Shown here: positions 24,058 through 32,266 of the stretch, in pieces
Layout of the letters: every line of letters begins with the position of its first letter
How positions within the stretch are numbered: the first letter of the stretch is position 1
Assembly (NCBI GenBank): GCA_944325545.1
Contig: CALVAM010000008.1
Span: forward strand, 1-64,000
Origin: Candidatus Gastranaerophilales bacterium
GTDB lineage: Bacteria; Cyanobacteriota; Vampirovibrionia; Gastranaerophilales; Gastranaerophilaceae
Direction: 5' to 3'
DNA: 64,000 nucleotides
Made by a program: the position numbers and the translations under genes
The notes under the pieces: model-generated
The model's input: only the letters and a program-made list of their open reading frames with translations
What the model was told of the DNA's origin: nothing
Database searches by the model: none

Positions 24058-25206
24058 ATGTTCAAAAAACTGCTTAAAGGGTTATTTGTATTAAGTGCAT
24101 TTGTTATACTTAATAGCCCTGCGAACGCTTTTTATACTGATATGAATGAAGATCATTGGGCATATCAATCTATTAAGTTTTTAACAGAAGTCGGAGTTGT
24201 TGTCGGTTATCCTGATGGAACTTACAAACCTGATATTCCTGTAACAAGAGCCGAATTTGCTTCTATGGCTATTAAAGCTTTGGGACAAGAAGATGCTAAT
24301 GTCACTCAAGATATTCATTTTTCTGATATTAAGCCTGATTTTTGGGCATATAATATTATTAAAAAAGCTGTTTATTTTGATTTAATTCCTGATGCTAAAG
24401 GACAAAAATACAGACCTTATGATCCTGTAACAAGAGCTGAAGCTATTTCTATTGCTGTTAATGCTCTAACTACTCAACAAATAAGTGAGGAAAAAGCTCA
24501 AGAAATTATTTCAAAAAGCTATGAAGATTATGCACAACTTCCGGCATGGTTTTTACTAGCGGCAGGTAAAGCTCAATTATTGGATATGATTGTTGTGATG
24601 CCCGGTAAAGAAGGACAATTAGAAGCAGAAAGACCTGCTAATAGAGCCGAAGTTGCAGCTATTCTTTATAAAATGATGCAAGAAGCTAAACTTAACCCAA
24701 ATGCTAAGTTGGCTGAATGTATGCAAAAAAGAACGGCTGACGGTTATATTGTTGATAATGTTAAAGTTCAAGGTTCTATTGGTATAATTCCTGCAGGTTC
24801 TATTTTTCCTATTCAATTAGAAACAGTCGTTGGTTCGCAAATTTCTAATGTAACTGATATTTATACTGCGAAAGCTCCTAAAAATATTGTTACTAAAGAA
24901 AAATATCTTTTAATTGAACAAGGTAGTGACTTAAAAGGTCAAGTAAAACACGTTCAACGTGGTAAATTATTTAAGCAAAACGGTGAAGTTATTATTAAAA
25001 ATGAATTATTAGTAACACCTCAAGATCAAGCAGTTATGTTATATGGTGTGGCAACTTTAGATCCGGCAAAGAAAAATGCTTTTATGACTTGGTTCAGAAA
25101 AGTATTCAAGGGCGATAAAGTTTTAACTATGCCAAATCAAATTGTTAACATCAGATTATTAGGACCTTTAAAAATCGATTTAACAAACGGCTATATCTAC
25201 GAATAG
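24058..25206 (+). CDS. SLH-domain cell-envelope protein
   Basis: A 382-residue exported protein. Signal peptide: residues about 1-24 (FKKLLKGLFVLSAFVILNS, cleavage after NA). Three S-layer-homology repeats follow, the first with DHWAYQSIKFLTEVGVVVGY and TRAEFASMAI, the second with FWAYNIIKKA and TRAEAISIAV, the third, more degenerate, with NRAEVAAILYKMM. SLH domains bind pyruvylated or other secondary wall polysaccharides and hold proteins at the cell wall. The remaining ~180 residues are a beta-rich region of unknown role, not a porin barrel. TAGGAGG ribosome-binding site. In cyanobacteria SLH domains often tie the outer membrane to the peptidoglycan; that role is plausible here. Confidence 0.9.
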   Translation: MFKKLLKGLFVLSAFVILNSPANAFYTDMNEDHWAYQSIKFLTEVGVVVGYPDGTYKPDIPVTRAEFASMAIKALGQEDANVTQDIHFSDIKPDFWAYNIIKKAVYFDLIPDAKGQKYRPYDPVTRAEAISIAVNALTTQQISEEKAQEIISKSYEDYAQLPAWFLLAAGKAQLLDMIVVMPGKEGQLEAERPANRAEVAAILYKMMQEAKLNPNAKLAECMQKRTADGYIVDNVKVQGSIGIIPAGSIFPIQLETVVGSQISNVTDIYTAKAPKNIVTKEKYLLIEQGSDLKGQVKHVQRGKLFKQNGEVIIKNELLVTPQDQAVMLYGVATLDPAKKNAFMTWFRKVFKGDKVLTMPNQIVNIRLLGPLKIDLTNGYIYE

Positions 25207-25227
25207 TAATTAATAATTAAAAATAAT

Positions 25228-26052
25228 TTATTCAATAATTTCCGGCGGTTTTTCAAAATACGTCGGAAATTTTTGTTTGTATTCATTAAGTTCTGTACAG
25301 TAAGCTTCTAAATCAAGAGAAATATCTTTTTTCAAAGGATACGATTTTATACCTAAAGATTTATACATTGCTCGAATAAAAACGTTTGAAATAGCGTCGC
25401 TTCCCCTTTCCCATGGAGTTGAATGAGCTAATATCCAACGAATTTCTGCTATAGAATTATTTATTTCTTCCATTTGTGAATTACTTACATTTTTTGAATT
25501 AAATTTTGTTTTAAATTCACTATATTTTTTACAAATAAGATTAATAGCTTTATTAACGTATTTTGAATCTGCATGTTGCAGATAATGCTCTTTAGCATCT
25601 ATTTTAGGTACAGTTAATTCAATTTCCTCATAAGGATTTTTTAATGGGTTAGTAACGGTTTTATCTAATCTATTTTGATAGATTTTATATCTTTTTATAT
25701 CTGAATAATTTGTACATAAATCAAATCCATCCCAATCAGAGCCGTTTTTCCATCCATCACGCTTTATTCTTAAAATCCCGCTATGTTTTATTTTAGAAAT
25801 ATCACGAAGAATAGAATTTGCTTTAATAACTCCTATTGCAATAAGTTTTAATATATTTTCGGCTGATACATTTTTTAAAATCATTTTAGTTGAAACATCA
25901 GCGGTTTCTTTAATTTTTTTTGCCCAAACCCTATTTTTACCATAACCACGAATTTTTACAAAAAAATCTTCTTGCCTAAATTTTAGCTTCGGAGACTTTA
26001 AATTTGACTGAAATGAAGTTCTGTAAAAGTAGCTATTATTTTTAATTTTCAT
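25228..26052 (-). CDS. Unknown protein with an effector-like motif
   Basis: A 274-residue protein of no family I can name. The N-terminus has RTSFQSNLKSP, a form of the recurrent SF motif. A C-terminal stretch, EIRWILAHSTPWERGSDAI, then SNVFIRAMYKSLGI, has the look of a conserved functional core: E/W/H followed by P and RGS are typical of some secreted or effector enzymes, but I cannot place it. No signal peptide. The gene is convergent with the SLH-protein gene and ends 12 bases before hisS on the same strand, so it may be co-transcribed with hisS. Codon use looks like neighbouring genes. Confidence 0.5.
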   Translation of the reverse strand: MKIKNNSYFYRTSFQSNLKSPKLKFRQEDFFVKIRGYGKNRVWAKKIKETADVSTKMILKNVSAENILKLIAIGVIKANSILRDISKIKHSGILRIKRDGWKNGSDWDGFDLCTNYSDIKRYKIYQNRLDKTVTNPLKNPYEEIELTVPKIDAKEHYLQHADSKYVNKAINLICKKYSEFKTKFNSKNVSNSQMEEINNSIAEIRWILAHSTPWERGSDAISNVFIRAMYKSLGIKSYPLKKDISLDLEAYCTELNEYKQKFPTYFEKPPEIIE

Positions 26053-26064
26053 ATTATATACAAA

Positions 26065-27300
26065 TTAGCTAAAAAGATTTTTTGCTAATTCTCTTGAAAC
26101 TGTTTTTTGTTCAGATGTATCAAGGTTTTTAACAGTTACTTGATTAGATTTGATTTCATCTTCTCCAAGAATTAAAGCGTATTTTGCAACTTTTGATGCT
26201 TTTTCAAGTTGTTTAGTGAACTTTTTATTAGTTAAATCAAATTCACAAGAAATCCCATCTTGTCTTAGTTCTTCTGCTAATTTTATAGCTTCTAAACTGT
26301 CATTTGAAACAACAAATGCAGTAGTTTTATTATCTTCTTTTTCACCTATAAGAGAAGCTAGTCTTTCCATACCCATTGCAAAGCCTACTGCAGGAGTATC
26401 TTCTCCGCCTAAGTTTTTAACAAGACTATCATATCTTCCGCCTCCGCAAACGGCATTTTGTGAACCTAGGTTATTTGATTTTATTTCAAATACTGTTCTG
26501 TTGTAGTAATCTAAACCTCTTACAAGAAGTTTATTTACAGAATAATTGATATTTAATTCATCAAGATATTTTTTTAATTCATTAAAATGATTAGCACAGT
26601 CTTCGCAAATAAAATCAGATTGGATAACTTCTTGAATATCGGGTTTCGCATAGATTTTTTTACATTCTTCGACTTTACAATCCAATAGTCTAAGAGGATT
26701 TTTTTCGTATCTTGCTTGACAGTCCGGACATAAATCATTTAAGTAAGGTTTTATAACTGCTTTAAGTTTTGTTTTGAATTCTTCACGACAAGTCGGACAA
26801 CCCAAAGAATTTAGTTCTACACTCAAATCATTTAATCCTAAAGCTTTCAAGTAATTTACCGCCATTAAAATAACTTCGGCATCACAAGTTGCTTGTTTGA
26901 TACCAAAAACTTCAATCCCTACTTGGTGAAATTGTCTTTGTCTTCCTGCTTGAGGTCTTTCATATCTAAACATTGGTCCCTTATACCAAAGTTTTACAGG
27001 TGCTGAAAGCCTGTGCATTCCGTTTTCTATGAATGAACGAACAACTCCTGCAGTATTTTCTGGGCGAAGAGTAAGCGAGCGTTCGCTTTTTTCAAATGTA
27101 TACATTTCTTTGTTTACAATATCAGTTGTATCTCCGACTCCTCTTGCAAAAAGTTCTGTTGCTTCAAATATTGGAGTACGAATTTCTTTTGCTCCGTATT
27201 TAGTAAATATTTCATTCGCTTTTTCTTCCATAAAGTGCCATATTGCAATTTCAGAAGGTAATATATCTTTAGTTCCTTTTTGTGCTTTTATTATTGCCAT
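26065..27300 (-). CDS. hisS: Histidyl-tRNA synthetase
   Basis: A 411-residue class II synthetase that charges tRNA-His. Motif 2 is GPMFRYERPQAGRQRQFHQ. LVRGLDYYNRTVFEI and the class II motif 3, AVGFAMGMERL, follow, and the ~100-residue C-terminal anticodon-binding domain is present (AFVVSNDSLEAIKLAEEL). An extra Cys-rich pair of clusters (SLGCPTCREEF, then LCPDCQARYEKNP and ICEDCANHF) is the insertion found in many bacterial HisRS. Normal length. Divergent from dapF. Confidence 0.97.
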   Translation of the reverse strand: MAIIKAQKGTKDILPSEIAIWHFMEEKANEIFTKYGAKEIRTPIFEATELFARGVGDTTDIVNKEMYTFEKSERSLTLRPENTAGVVRSFIENGMHRLSAPVKLWYKGPMFRYERPQAGRQRQFHQVGIEVFGIKQATCDAEVILMAVNYLKALGLNDLSVELNSLGCPTCREEFKTKLKAVIKPYLNDLCPDCQARYEKNPLRLLDCKVEECKKIYAKPDIQEVIQSDFICEDCANHFNELKKYLDELNINYSVNKLLVRGLDYYNRTVFEIKSNNLGSQNAVCGGGRYDSLVKNLGGEDTPAVGFAMGMERLASLIGEKEDNKTTAFVVSNDSLEAIKLAEELRQDGISCEFDLTNKKFTKQLEKASKVAKYALILGEDEIKSNQVTVKNLDTSEQKTVSRELAKNLFS

Positions 27301-27372
27301 AATTCAAATTCCCTTATATAATTAACTTAATTGTACTATGGTAAAACATTAGAGTAAATAATGGAGTTTGAA

Positions 27373-28224
27373 ATGGGAATAAAAGTTACAAAGATGCAAG
27401 GCTGCGGAAATGATTTCGTAATTGTTGATTATTTAGAATATCAAAAATCTGGTTTAGAAATGTCTGAACTTGCAAAAAAAATGTGCGATAGACATTTTGG
27501 TATCGGAGCTGATGGACTTATTATTCCTAATCCTAATACAGAAGAGGCTGATATTGGTTGGTTTTTCTATAATTCAGATGGTTCTACCGCTCAAATGTGC
27601 GGTAATGGAATGAGATGTTTTGCAAAGTATGTTTTTGATAAAAAATTGGTTGATAAAAATGAATTTTCGGTTAAAACTCTTGCAGGAATTATTTCTCCTC
27701 ATATCTTAGAAAACGGAGAGGTAAGAGTGAATATGTCAAAGCCTATTTTGTTACCTGAGAGAATCCCGTTTTTACCAAATGATAATATGAATTATAAAAT
27801 TGCAGTAAAAAATATGATTTTTGAAGGCTCTGCGATTTCAATGGGAAATCCTCATTTTGTTATTTTTGCTTCTCCAAGTGGAGATTTATTAGAACTTGCA
27901 AAGGAATATGGACCTTTAATAGAAGTATCGGAAGAATTTCCTGAAAAAACAAATGTGGAGTTTGTTAAAATAAATTCAACTGATAAAATCGAGCTTTGTG
28001 TTTGGGAAAGAGGTTGTGGAATTACACTTGCTTGCGGAACAGGAGCCTGTGCAAGTGTTGTTGCGGGTGTTTTAAAAGGTTGTTTACGCAATTCTGTTGA
28101 TGTGAAATTATTAGGTGGAAAAGTTCATATCGACTGGGCAGGTGATAAGATTAACACATATAGAGATGTATTTCTTACTGGTCCTGCTGAATACGTCTTT
28201 GATGCAGAGTTTCAATGTTTATAG
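27373..28224 (+). CDS. dapF: Diaminopimelate epimerase
   Basis: A 283-residue enzyme that interconverts L,L- and meso-diaminopimelate for lysine and peptidoglycan synthesis. The two catalytic cysteines are in CGNGMRCF and ACGTGACAS. GCGNDFVIVDY is at the N-terminus. The start at 27373 is chosen because GGAG lies six bases before it; an ATG 12 bases upstream is possible. Divergent from hisS. Normal length. Confidence 0.96.
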   Translation: MGIKVTKMQGCGNDFVIVDYLEYQKSGLEMSELAKKMCDRHFGIGADGLIIPNPNTEEADIGWFFYNSDGSTAQMCGNGMRCFAKYVFDKKLVDKNEFSVKTLAGIISPHILENGEVRVNMSKPILLPERIPFLPNDNMNYKIAVKNMIFEGSAISMGNPHFVIFASPSGDLLELAKEYGPLIEVSEEFPEKTNVEFVKINSTDKIELCVWERGCGITLACGTGACASVVAGVLKGCLRNSVDVKLLGGKVHIDWAGDKINTYRDVFLTGPAEYVFDAEFQCL

Positions 28225-28240
28225 ATTATAAATTTTAAAA

Positions 28241-28337
28241 CTACCCTACCCCTTGAGGGAGGGTCGAAATCTTTGATTTCGGGGTGGGGTTAAAATTTTA
28301 CAAGGTGCAAAAAATTGCACCCTACAAATTATTCACT
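28241..28337 (-). repeat. Dispersed repeat copy (same family as the 1-835 array)
   Basis: Inverted relative to the array: CTACCCTACCCC, TTGAGGGAGGG, CGAAATC/GATTTCG, GGGGTGGGG, then GTGCAA...TTGCACC and ACTAAATATT. It lacks the 94-bp insert. It lies between convergent dapF and a GH77 gene and may act as a bidirectional termination or simply a neutral repeat. Confidence 0.8.
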
Positions 28338-28342
28338 AAATA

Positions 28343-30178
28343 TTAAACTCTTTCACTCAAAATCTTTGCGGAATTTTCTAAATCTTTCATTAAAGCTTCG
28401 TTTGACTTATCCAAACCTCTTTGACGAAGAGCTCTTGCAATAGTATCTGCAAGATTTGGAGCTTTTCCTTCTGCTACAGCTTTATAATAATCATCTTCAA
28501 AGTCTTCTCCTAATCTTAAAGCCCAATTGCCTTCAGTTGTTCCTGGGCGGTTGTATGTTTTCCCCAGCCCAAAGAAGTCTGCAAAGAATATCTGAACTCT
28601 TTTTGCAGGACTTGTAAATAATTCTGCAAAACTTGCTGCTATAAATTGTTTTTTATCTGTCCTTAAGAGTTTTAAGTATTCATTTTCTTCTGCTTTTGAA
28701 GAATTTTTAGCTATGGTATCTTTTGCAAGAAGCTTAGTTTTATTTAAAAATCTTTTATCTTTAGGATTTTTAAATAAGTCTTCTACAAATTCTAAGAAAG
28801 ATTGATTATCATGAGAACCTAACATTATCACTTTATTTTCTGATGTTGCAGCCCCTCTATGATCAAATTGTGTAACTGCAATTCCTGTAAGATTTAGATT
28901 TTTCATAACTTTTGCAACAGGTGGAGTAACATCTCCTAAGTCTTCACAAATAATAGATGATTTATCTAAACCATATTTTTCAGCAGCAGGAATAATAATT
29001 TTAGTTAGAATTGATGCGAATTCTTCATCTGTATGTTTTTGGTATTTCCCTGAAAAAATTGAATAAATTCTACCTGAATTTGATGGAAGCATTTCTTTAG
29101 AATTAGTAGAATAAATAAACGGATCAATCAGACCGATTATGTGATCTACTCTTACACCTCCTGGGCAGCTTGCAAAATAATCTTCATATTTTTTCTTTAA
29201 AAATTCGCCAGCTCGTCCTAAAGAACCGTCTTTATTAAAAATTTCTTCAGGATTAAAATATTTAAATCCCCATCTTTGTCCCGATTTTGAAAAATAATCA
29301 GGAGGACAACCAATCGCCGCGTCTTTTAAAAACAGATTTTGATTTACCCATTCATCAACAGTTGGTTGTGCTACAGGTGAATCTCCGATAATTTTTATTC
29401 CATATTCTTTACTTATTTCATTAGACTTTTTATTTTCTTTTTCTAAAATCATTTGTTGGAAATAATAAAAATCAATTTTATCTGCATTTTCTTTTTTGAT
29501 TTGTTTAATTCTTGCTTCTGCTTTTTTTGCCTCTAATTCATCTTTAGGGGCATACAAGTTTTTATCAATTCCTCTCCATTTAGACCAATCTTTATTTGCG
29601 TTTTCTTCACTTAATACTCTAAAGATAGCTGCAGGCTCATACTTGGAAGAAAATTCTTTTTTAAAATTTTCTAATTCACTTGTATCACCTTTTTTATAAT
29701 TTTCATAAGCTTCAGTAAGAGCTTTGTTGAAAGATGCTCTAACATATTTATAATCAACATTTTGAGAGTTAGGATTATTTTTTACTATATTATTAAAAGT
29801 CTCTTTAGATAAAATCCCATTATATTCTTTTGTTGTTAATTTTTCTAAAGGAATCATGAATATGTTTTTACTGCTTGCTTCCGGTGCATAAGGTGAGTTG
29901 TCACCAAATTTTCTTAAACCGTTAGGTTCTTGTTGTATTCCTTTTATCATATGTTTTTTTAAAAATGGAAATAGCTTTTTTACTGTAGTTGTAGAAAATA
30001 ATGAACCTATGCCTACATTTTCAGCTTGGATTGATGGTGCTGAAGAGTTATGCAGAATAATATCTACTTGTTTTCCTAAAAGATTTAGACCTTTTTCTAG
30101 GGATTTTGAATAAACTTGCATTTCAGCATTACTAGGTTGTCTTCTAAAGCTAGTATTGTCAATTTTTTGAATTTTCAT
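28343..30178 (-). CDS. GH77-like 4-alpha-glucanotransferase
   Basis: A 611-residue paralogue of the gene at 22140. The start is at 30178 because AAGGAG precedes it; a longer version lacks support. GH77 signatures are well kept: GIKIIGDSPVAQPTVDEW; GVRVDHIIGL with the nucleophile Asp near 343; ICEDLG with the acid/base Glu near 411; and MLGSHDNQS with the third Asp near 452. The enzyme transfers maltosyl or longer glucan units in glycogen or maltodextrin use. No signal peptide, but DNTSFRRQPS near the N-terminus fits the recurrent SF motif. Catalytically competent by sequence. Confidence 0.85.
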   Translation of the reverse strand: MKIQKIDNTSFRRQPSNAEMQVYSKSLEKGLNLLGKQVDIILHNSSAPSIQAENVGIGSLFSTTTVKKLFPFLKKHMIKGIQQEPNGLRKFGDNSPYAPEASSKNIFMIPLEKLTTKEYNGILSKETFNNIVKNNPNSQNVDYKYVRASFNKALTEAYENYKKGDTSELENFKKEFSSKYEPAAIFRVLSEENANKDWSKWRGIDKNLYAPKDELEAKKAEARIKQIKKENADKIDFYYFQQMILEKENKKSNEISKEYGIKIIGDSPVAQPTVDEWVNQNLFLKDAAIGCPPDYFSKSGQRWGFKYFNPEEIFNKDGSLGRAGEFLKKKYEDYFASCPGGVRVDHIIGLIDPFIYSTNSKEMLPSNSGRIYSIFSGKYQKHTDEEFASILTKIIIPAAEKYGLDKSSIICEDLGDVTPPVAKVMKNLNLTGIAVTQFDHRGAATSENKVIMLGSHDNQSFLEFVEDLFKNPKDKRFLNKTKLLAKDTIAKNSSKAEENEYLKLLRTDKKQFIAASFAELFTSPAKRVQIFFADFFGLGKTYNRPGTTEGNWALRLGEDFEDDYYKAVAEGKAPNLADTIARALRQRGLDKSNEALMKDLENSAKILSERV

Positions 30179-30238
30179 GGGATACTCCTTAATACACACA
30201 TTTTAAATATCTTGATAAATTAATATTATCATAAAAAT

Positions 30239-31573
30239 TTATTTTCCAATACAAAAATGAGAAAATATATTATCTAAAACATCATCTGTAATTAGTTCGC
30301 CAGTGAGTTCATCTAGTGCTAATATTGCAGATTTTACATCAATTGAAATTAAGTCTTGCAATTCATTTAATTTTGCTGCCAAATACGCTTGCTCTAAAGA
30401 TTCTTTAGCTTTTGTTAAACAAACTTGTTGACGAGAATTGGTTACAAATTCTAATGTATCAGGTTCTATATCGCAAACTTTTTGTTTAAGAAGTTGTTTT
30501 AAATCGTTAACTCCTTCTCCACTTAAAGCTGAAATGTTTAAAGCTTCAAGATTTTCTTCTTTTGCTAAGTCTGATTTGTTAGCAATTAAGATATAATTTT
30601 TATCTTTAATTAAATTTAAAACCTCTTTATCATCATTATCTAAGCCTTTAGATGCGTCATATACAAACAAAATTAAATCAGCTTCATCTAAAGATTGTTT
30701 AGAATATTCAATACCTATTTTTTCAACTTTAGAAATTTCTTCATCATCTCTTATTCCTGCCGTATCAATAAGAGTAACCGGAATTCCTAAATCAAGAGTT
30801 TCTCTGATAACATCTCTTGTCGTTCCTGCTATATCTGTAACGATTGCTCTATCTAAGTTTAATAAAGCATTAAAAAGAGAAGATTTTCCAACATTTGGTT
30901 TCCCAATAATAGCTACAGAAGCTCCTTGTCTAAATATATTAGAAGTTTTAGCTCCTGCAAGAACTTTATCTATTTTTTCAATAATTTCTTGAAAACAATT
31001 TTCTAAATATTCATATTCAGGCTCTTTTACATCATCAGGAAAATCAATACCTGCAGTTATTCTTGATAAAACTTCAAAAATATCGTTTCTAATTTCATTA
31101 ATCTTTTCTTTTAAAACTCCTGATAAGTTTTTCATAGAAACCTTTGCAAAATCAGAAGTCTTAGAGTGGATTATATCTGCAACGGATTCTGCTTGAGAAA
31201 GATCCATTCTTTTATTAAGAAACGCTCTTTTAGTAAATTCTCCTTTTTCAGCTAATCTTGCTCCATTTTTAAGCACAAGCTCAAGAATATTTTTTACAAC
31301 ATTAATTCCGCCATGACACTGGATTTCAATAACATTTTCTCCTGTGTAACTATTTGGTGCAAAGAATGGAAGTACAATCACCTCATCTATTTTTACGCCA
31401 TTATCAATAATCCAGCCGTGGTTGAATTTTCTTGGCTCAAACTTAGGGTTTGAAAAAATTTTTTCAATAATTTCAAAAGCTTTTTCGCCTGAAATTCTTA
31501 TAACACCAACTCCACCAACACCTATAGGGGTAGAAATTGCTGTAATTGTATCAAATTCTTCTAAAATATTCAT
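30239..31573 (-). CDS. mnmE: tRNA modification GTPase MnmE
   Basis: A 444-residue enzyme that, with MnmG, adds the aminomethyl-type modification to U34 of certain tRNAs. An N-terminal tetrahydrofolate-binding domain (TITAISTPIGVGGVGVIRIS) and a helical domain are followed by an inserted Ras-like G domain: GKPNVGKSSLFNALL near 220-234, and DTAGIRD. The C-terminus is the family's CIGK. The start at 31573 (MNILEEFDTITA) is preferred over one eight codons earlier. No MnmG in the window. Confidence 0.97.
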   Translation of the reverse strand: MNILEEFDTITAISTPIGVGGVGVIRISGEKAFEIIEKIFSNPKFEPRKFNHGWIIDNGVKIDEVIVLPFFAPNSYTGENVIEIQCHGGINVVKNILELVLKNGARLAEKGEFTKRAFLNKRMDLSQAESVADIIHSKTSDFAKVSMKNLSGVLKEKINEIRNDIFEVLSRITAGIDFPDDVKEPEYEYLENCFQEIIEKIDKVLAGAKTSNIFRQGASVAIIGKPNVGKSSLFNALLNLDRAIVTDIAGTTRDVIRETLDLGIPVTLIDTAGIRDDEEISKVEKIGIEYSKQSLDEADLILFVYDASKGLDNDDKEVLNLIKDKNYILIANKSDLAKEENLEALNISALSGEGVNDLKQLLKQKVCDIEPDTLEFVTNSRQQVCLTKAKESLEQAYLAAKLNELQDLISIDVKSAILALDELTGELITDDVLDNIFSHFCIGK

Positions 31574-31665
31574 AACTCTATTGTAGCTCAAAAACATATT
31601 GACAACAGAAAATTTTAAAATGAGTTTAAAAATATTGATTTTAAAGGCGTTTCGTTATACTACAA

Positions 31666-31694
31666 TTGACAAAGCTAATTAAATCGTTTATACT
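31666..31694 (+). promoter_or_regulatory. Consensus sigma-70 promoter of a small RNA
   Basis: TTGACA (31666-31671), 17-base spacer, TATACT (31689-31694). This is the best -35/-10 pair I see in the window. No coding gene starts downstream on this strand before the convergent gene at 31814. Confidence 0.75.
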
Positions 31695-31700
31695 GTAAGT

Positions 31701-31770
31701 AGTCACTTGATAATGGCTAAGGAAGGTTCTTAAGGAAACCTTAGAGGAACTATCAAGTGATTTTTTATTG
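31701..31770 (+). ncRNA. Probable small non-coding RNA
   Basis: A transcript of about 70 nt is bounded by the consensus promoter (31666-31694) and a terminator stem: CACTTGATA pairs with TATCAAGTG and is followed by T6. Inside is a second stem AAGGTT/AACCTT and three AGGAA sequences, two of them preceded by TA. No protein-like frame. The GGA-rich loops could bind CsrA-type regulators or act as decoys, but no assignment to a known RNA family is possible by eye. Confidence 0.65.
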
Positions 31771-31813
31771 TCTGAAACTTCTGAATACAAATCATAAATA
31801 GAAAACTCATCAA

Positions 31814-32221
31814 TCAACATTTTTTGATAATCAGTTCTTTCTTTAATTCCGGGTGTTTTAATATTGGTATTGCAGAATAAAAAATTTTATCAATATTAGT
31901 TATAAGTTCTTTTTTTAAATATGCGTGTCTGCTTTCAATATCACGAGTGAAAATCGTAGAGATAATTTTGTTCAAATGTCGTTTTGATAAAACAGCAACA
32001 ATCTTTGATTGATTATTTTGTATAAAAATCTTATCTTCACCCTTTAAAACTTCTTTGTGTATCTGTAATTTTTTTATATCTTTTGTTTTCATGCCTTCAA
32101 ACTTTAGTTTTTTAATATCTACAATCTCGATATTTTGAATATTTGAATTATTGTAAAAAATCGCATCTACAATTTCACCGTCTTTTCTCTTAAGTTTTAA
32201 AGGCTTTAAAATATTGTTCAT
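31814..32221 (-). CDS. Hypothetical basic protein
   Basis: A 135-residue lysine-rich protein (about one residue in five is Lys). The first half is beta-like (LKRKDGEIVDAIFYNNSNIQ), and the middle contains KIVAVLSKRHLNKII. The last third, SRHAYLKKELITNIDKIFYS, is helical. I do not recognise it. It is convergent with the small RNA gene; its 3' end comes within about 45 bases of the RNA terminator. A spurious call is unlikely given codon use, but function cannot be stated. Confidence 0.45.
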   Translation of the reverse strand: MNNILKPLKLKRKDGEIVDAIFYNNSNIQNIEIVDIKKLKFEGMKTKDIKKLQIHKEVLKGEDKIFIQNNQSKIVAVLSKRHLNKIISTIFTRDIESRHAYLKKELITNIDKIFYSAIPILKHPELKKELIIKKC

Positions 32222-32266
32222 ATAACTATTGTAGCTTAAAAAAATTCATCATATAATAAGTTTGTT

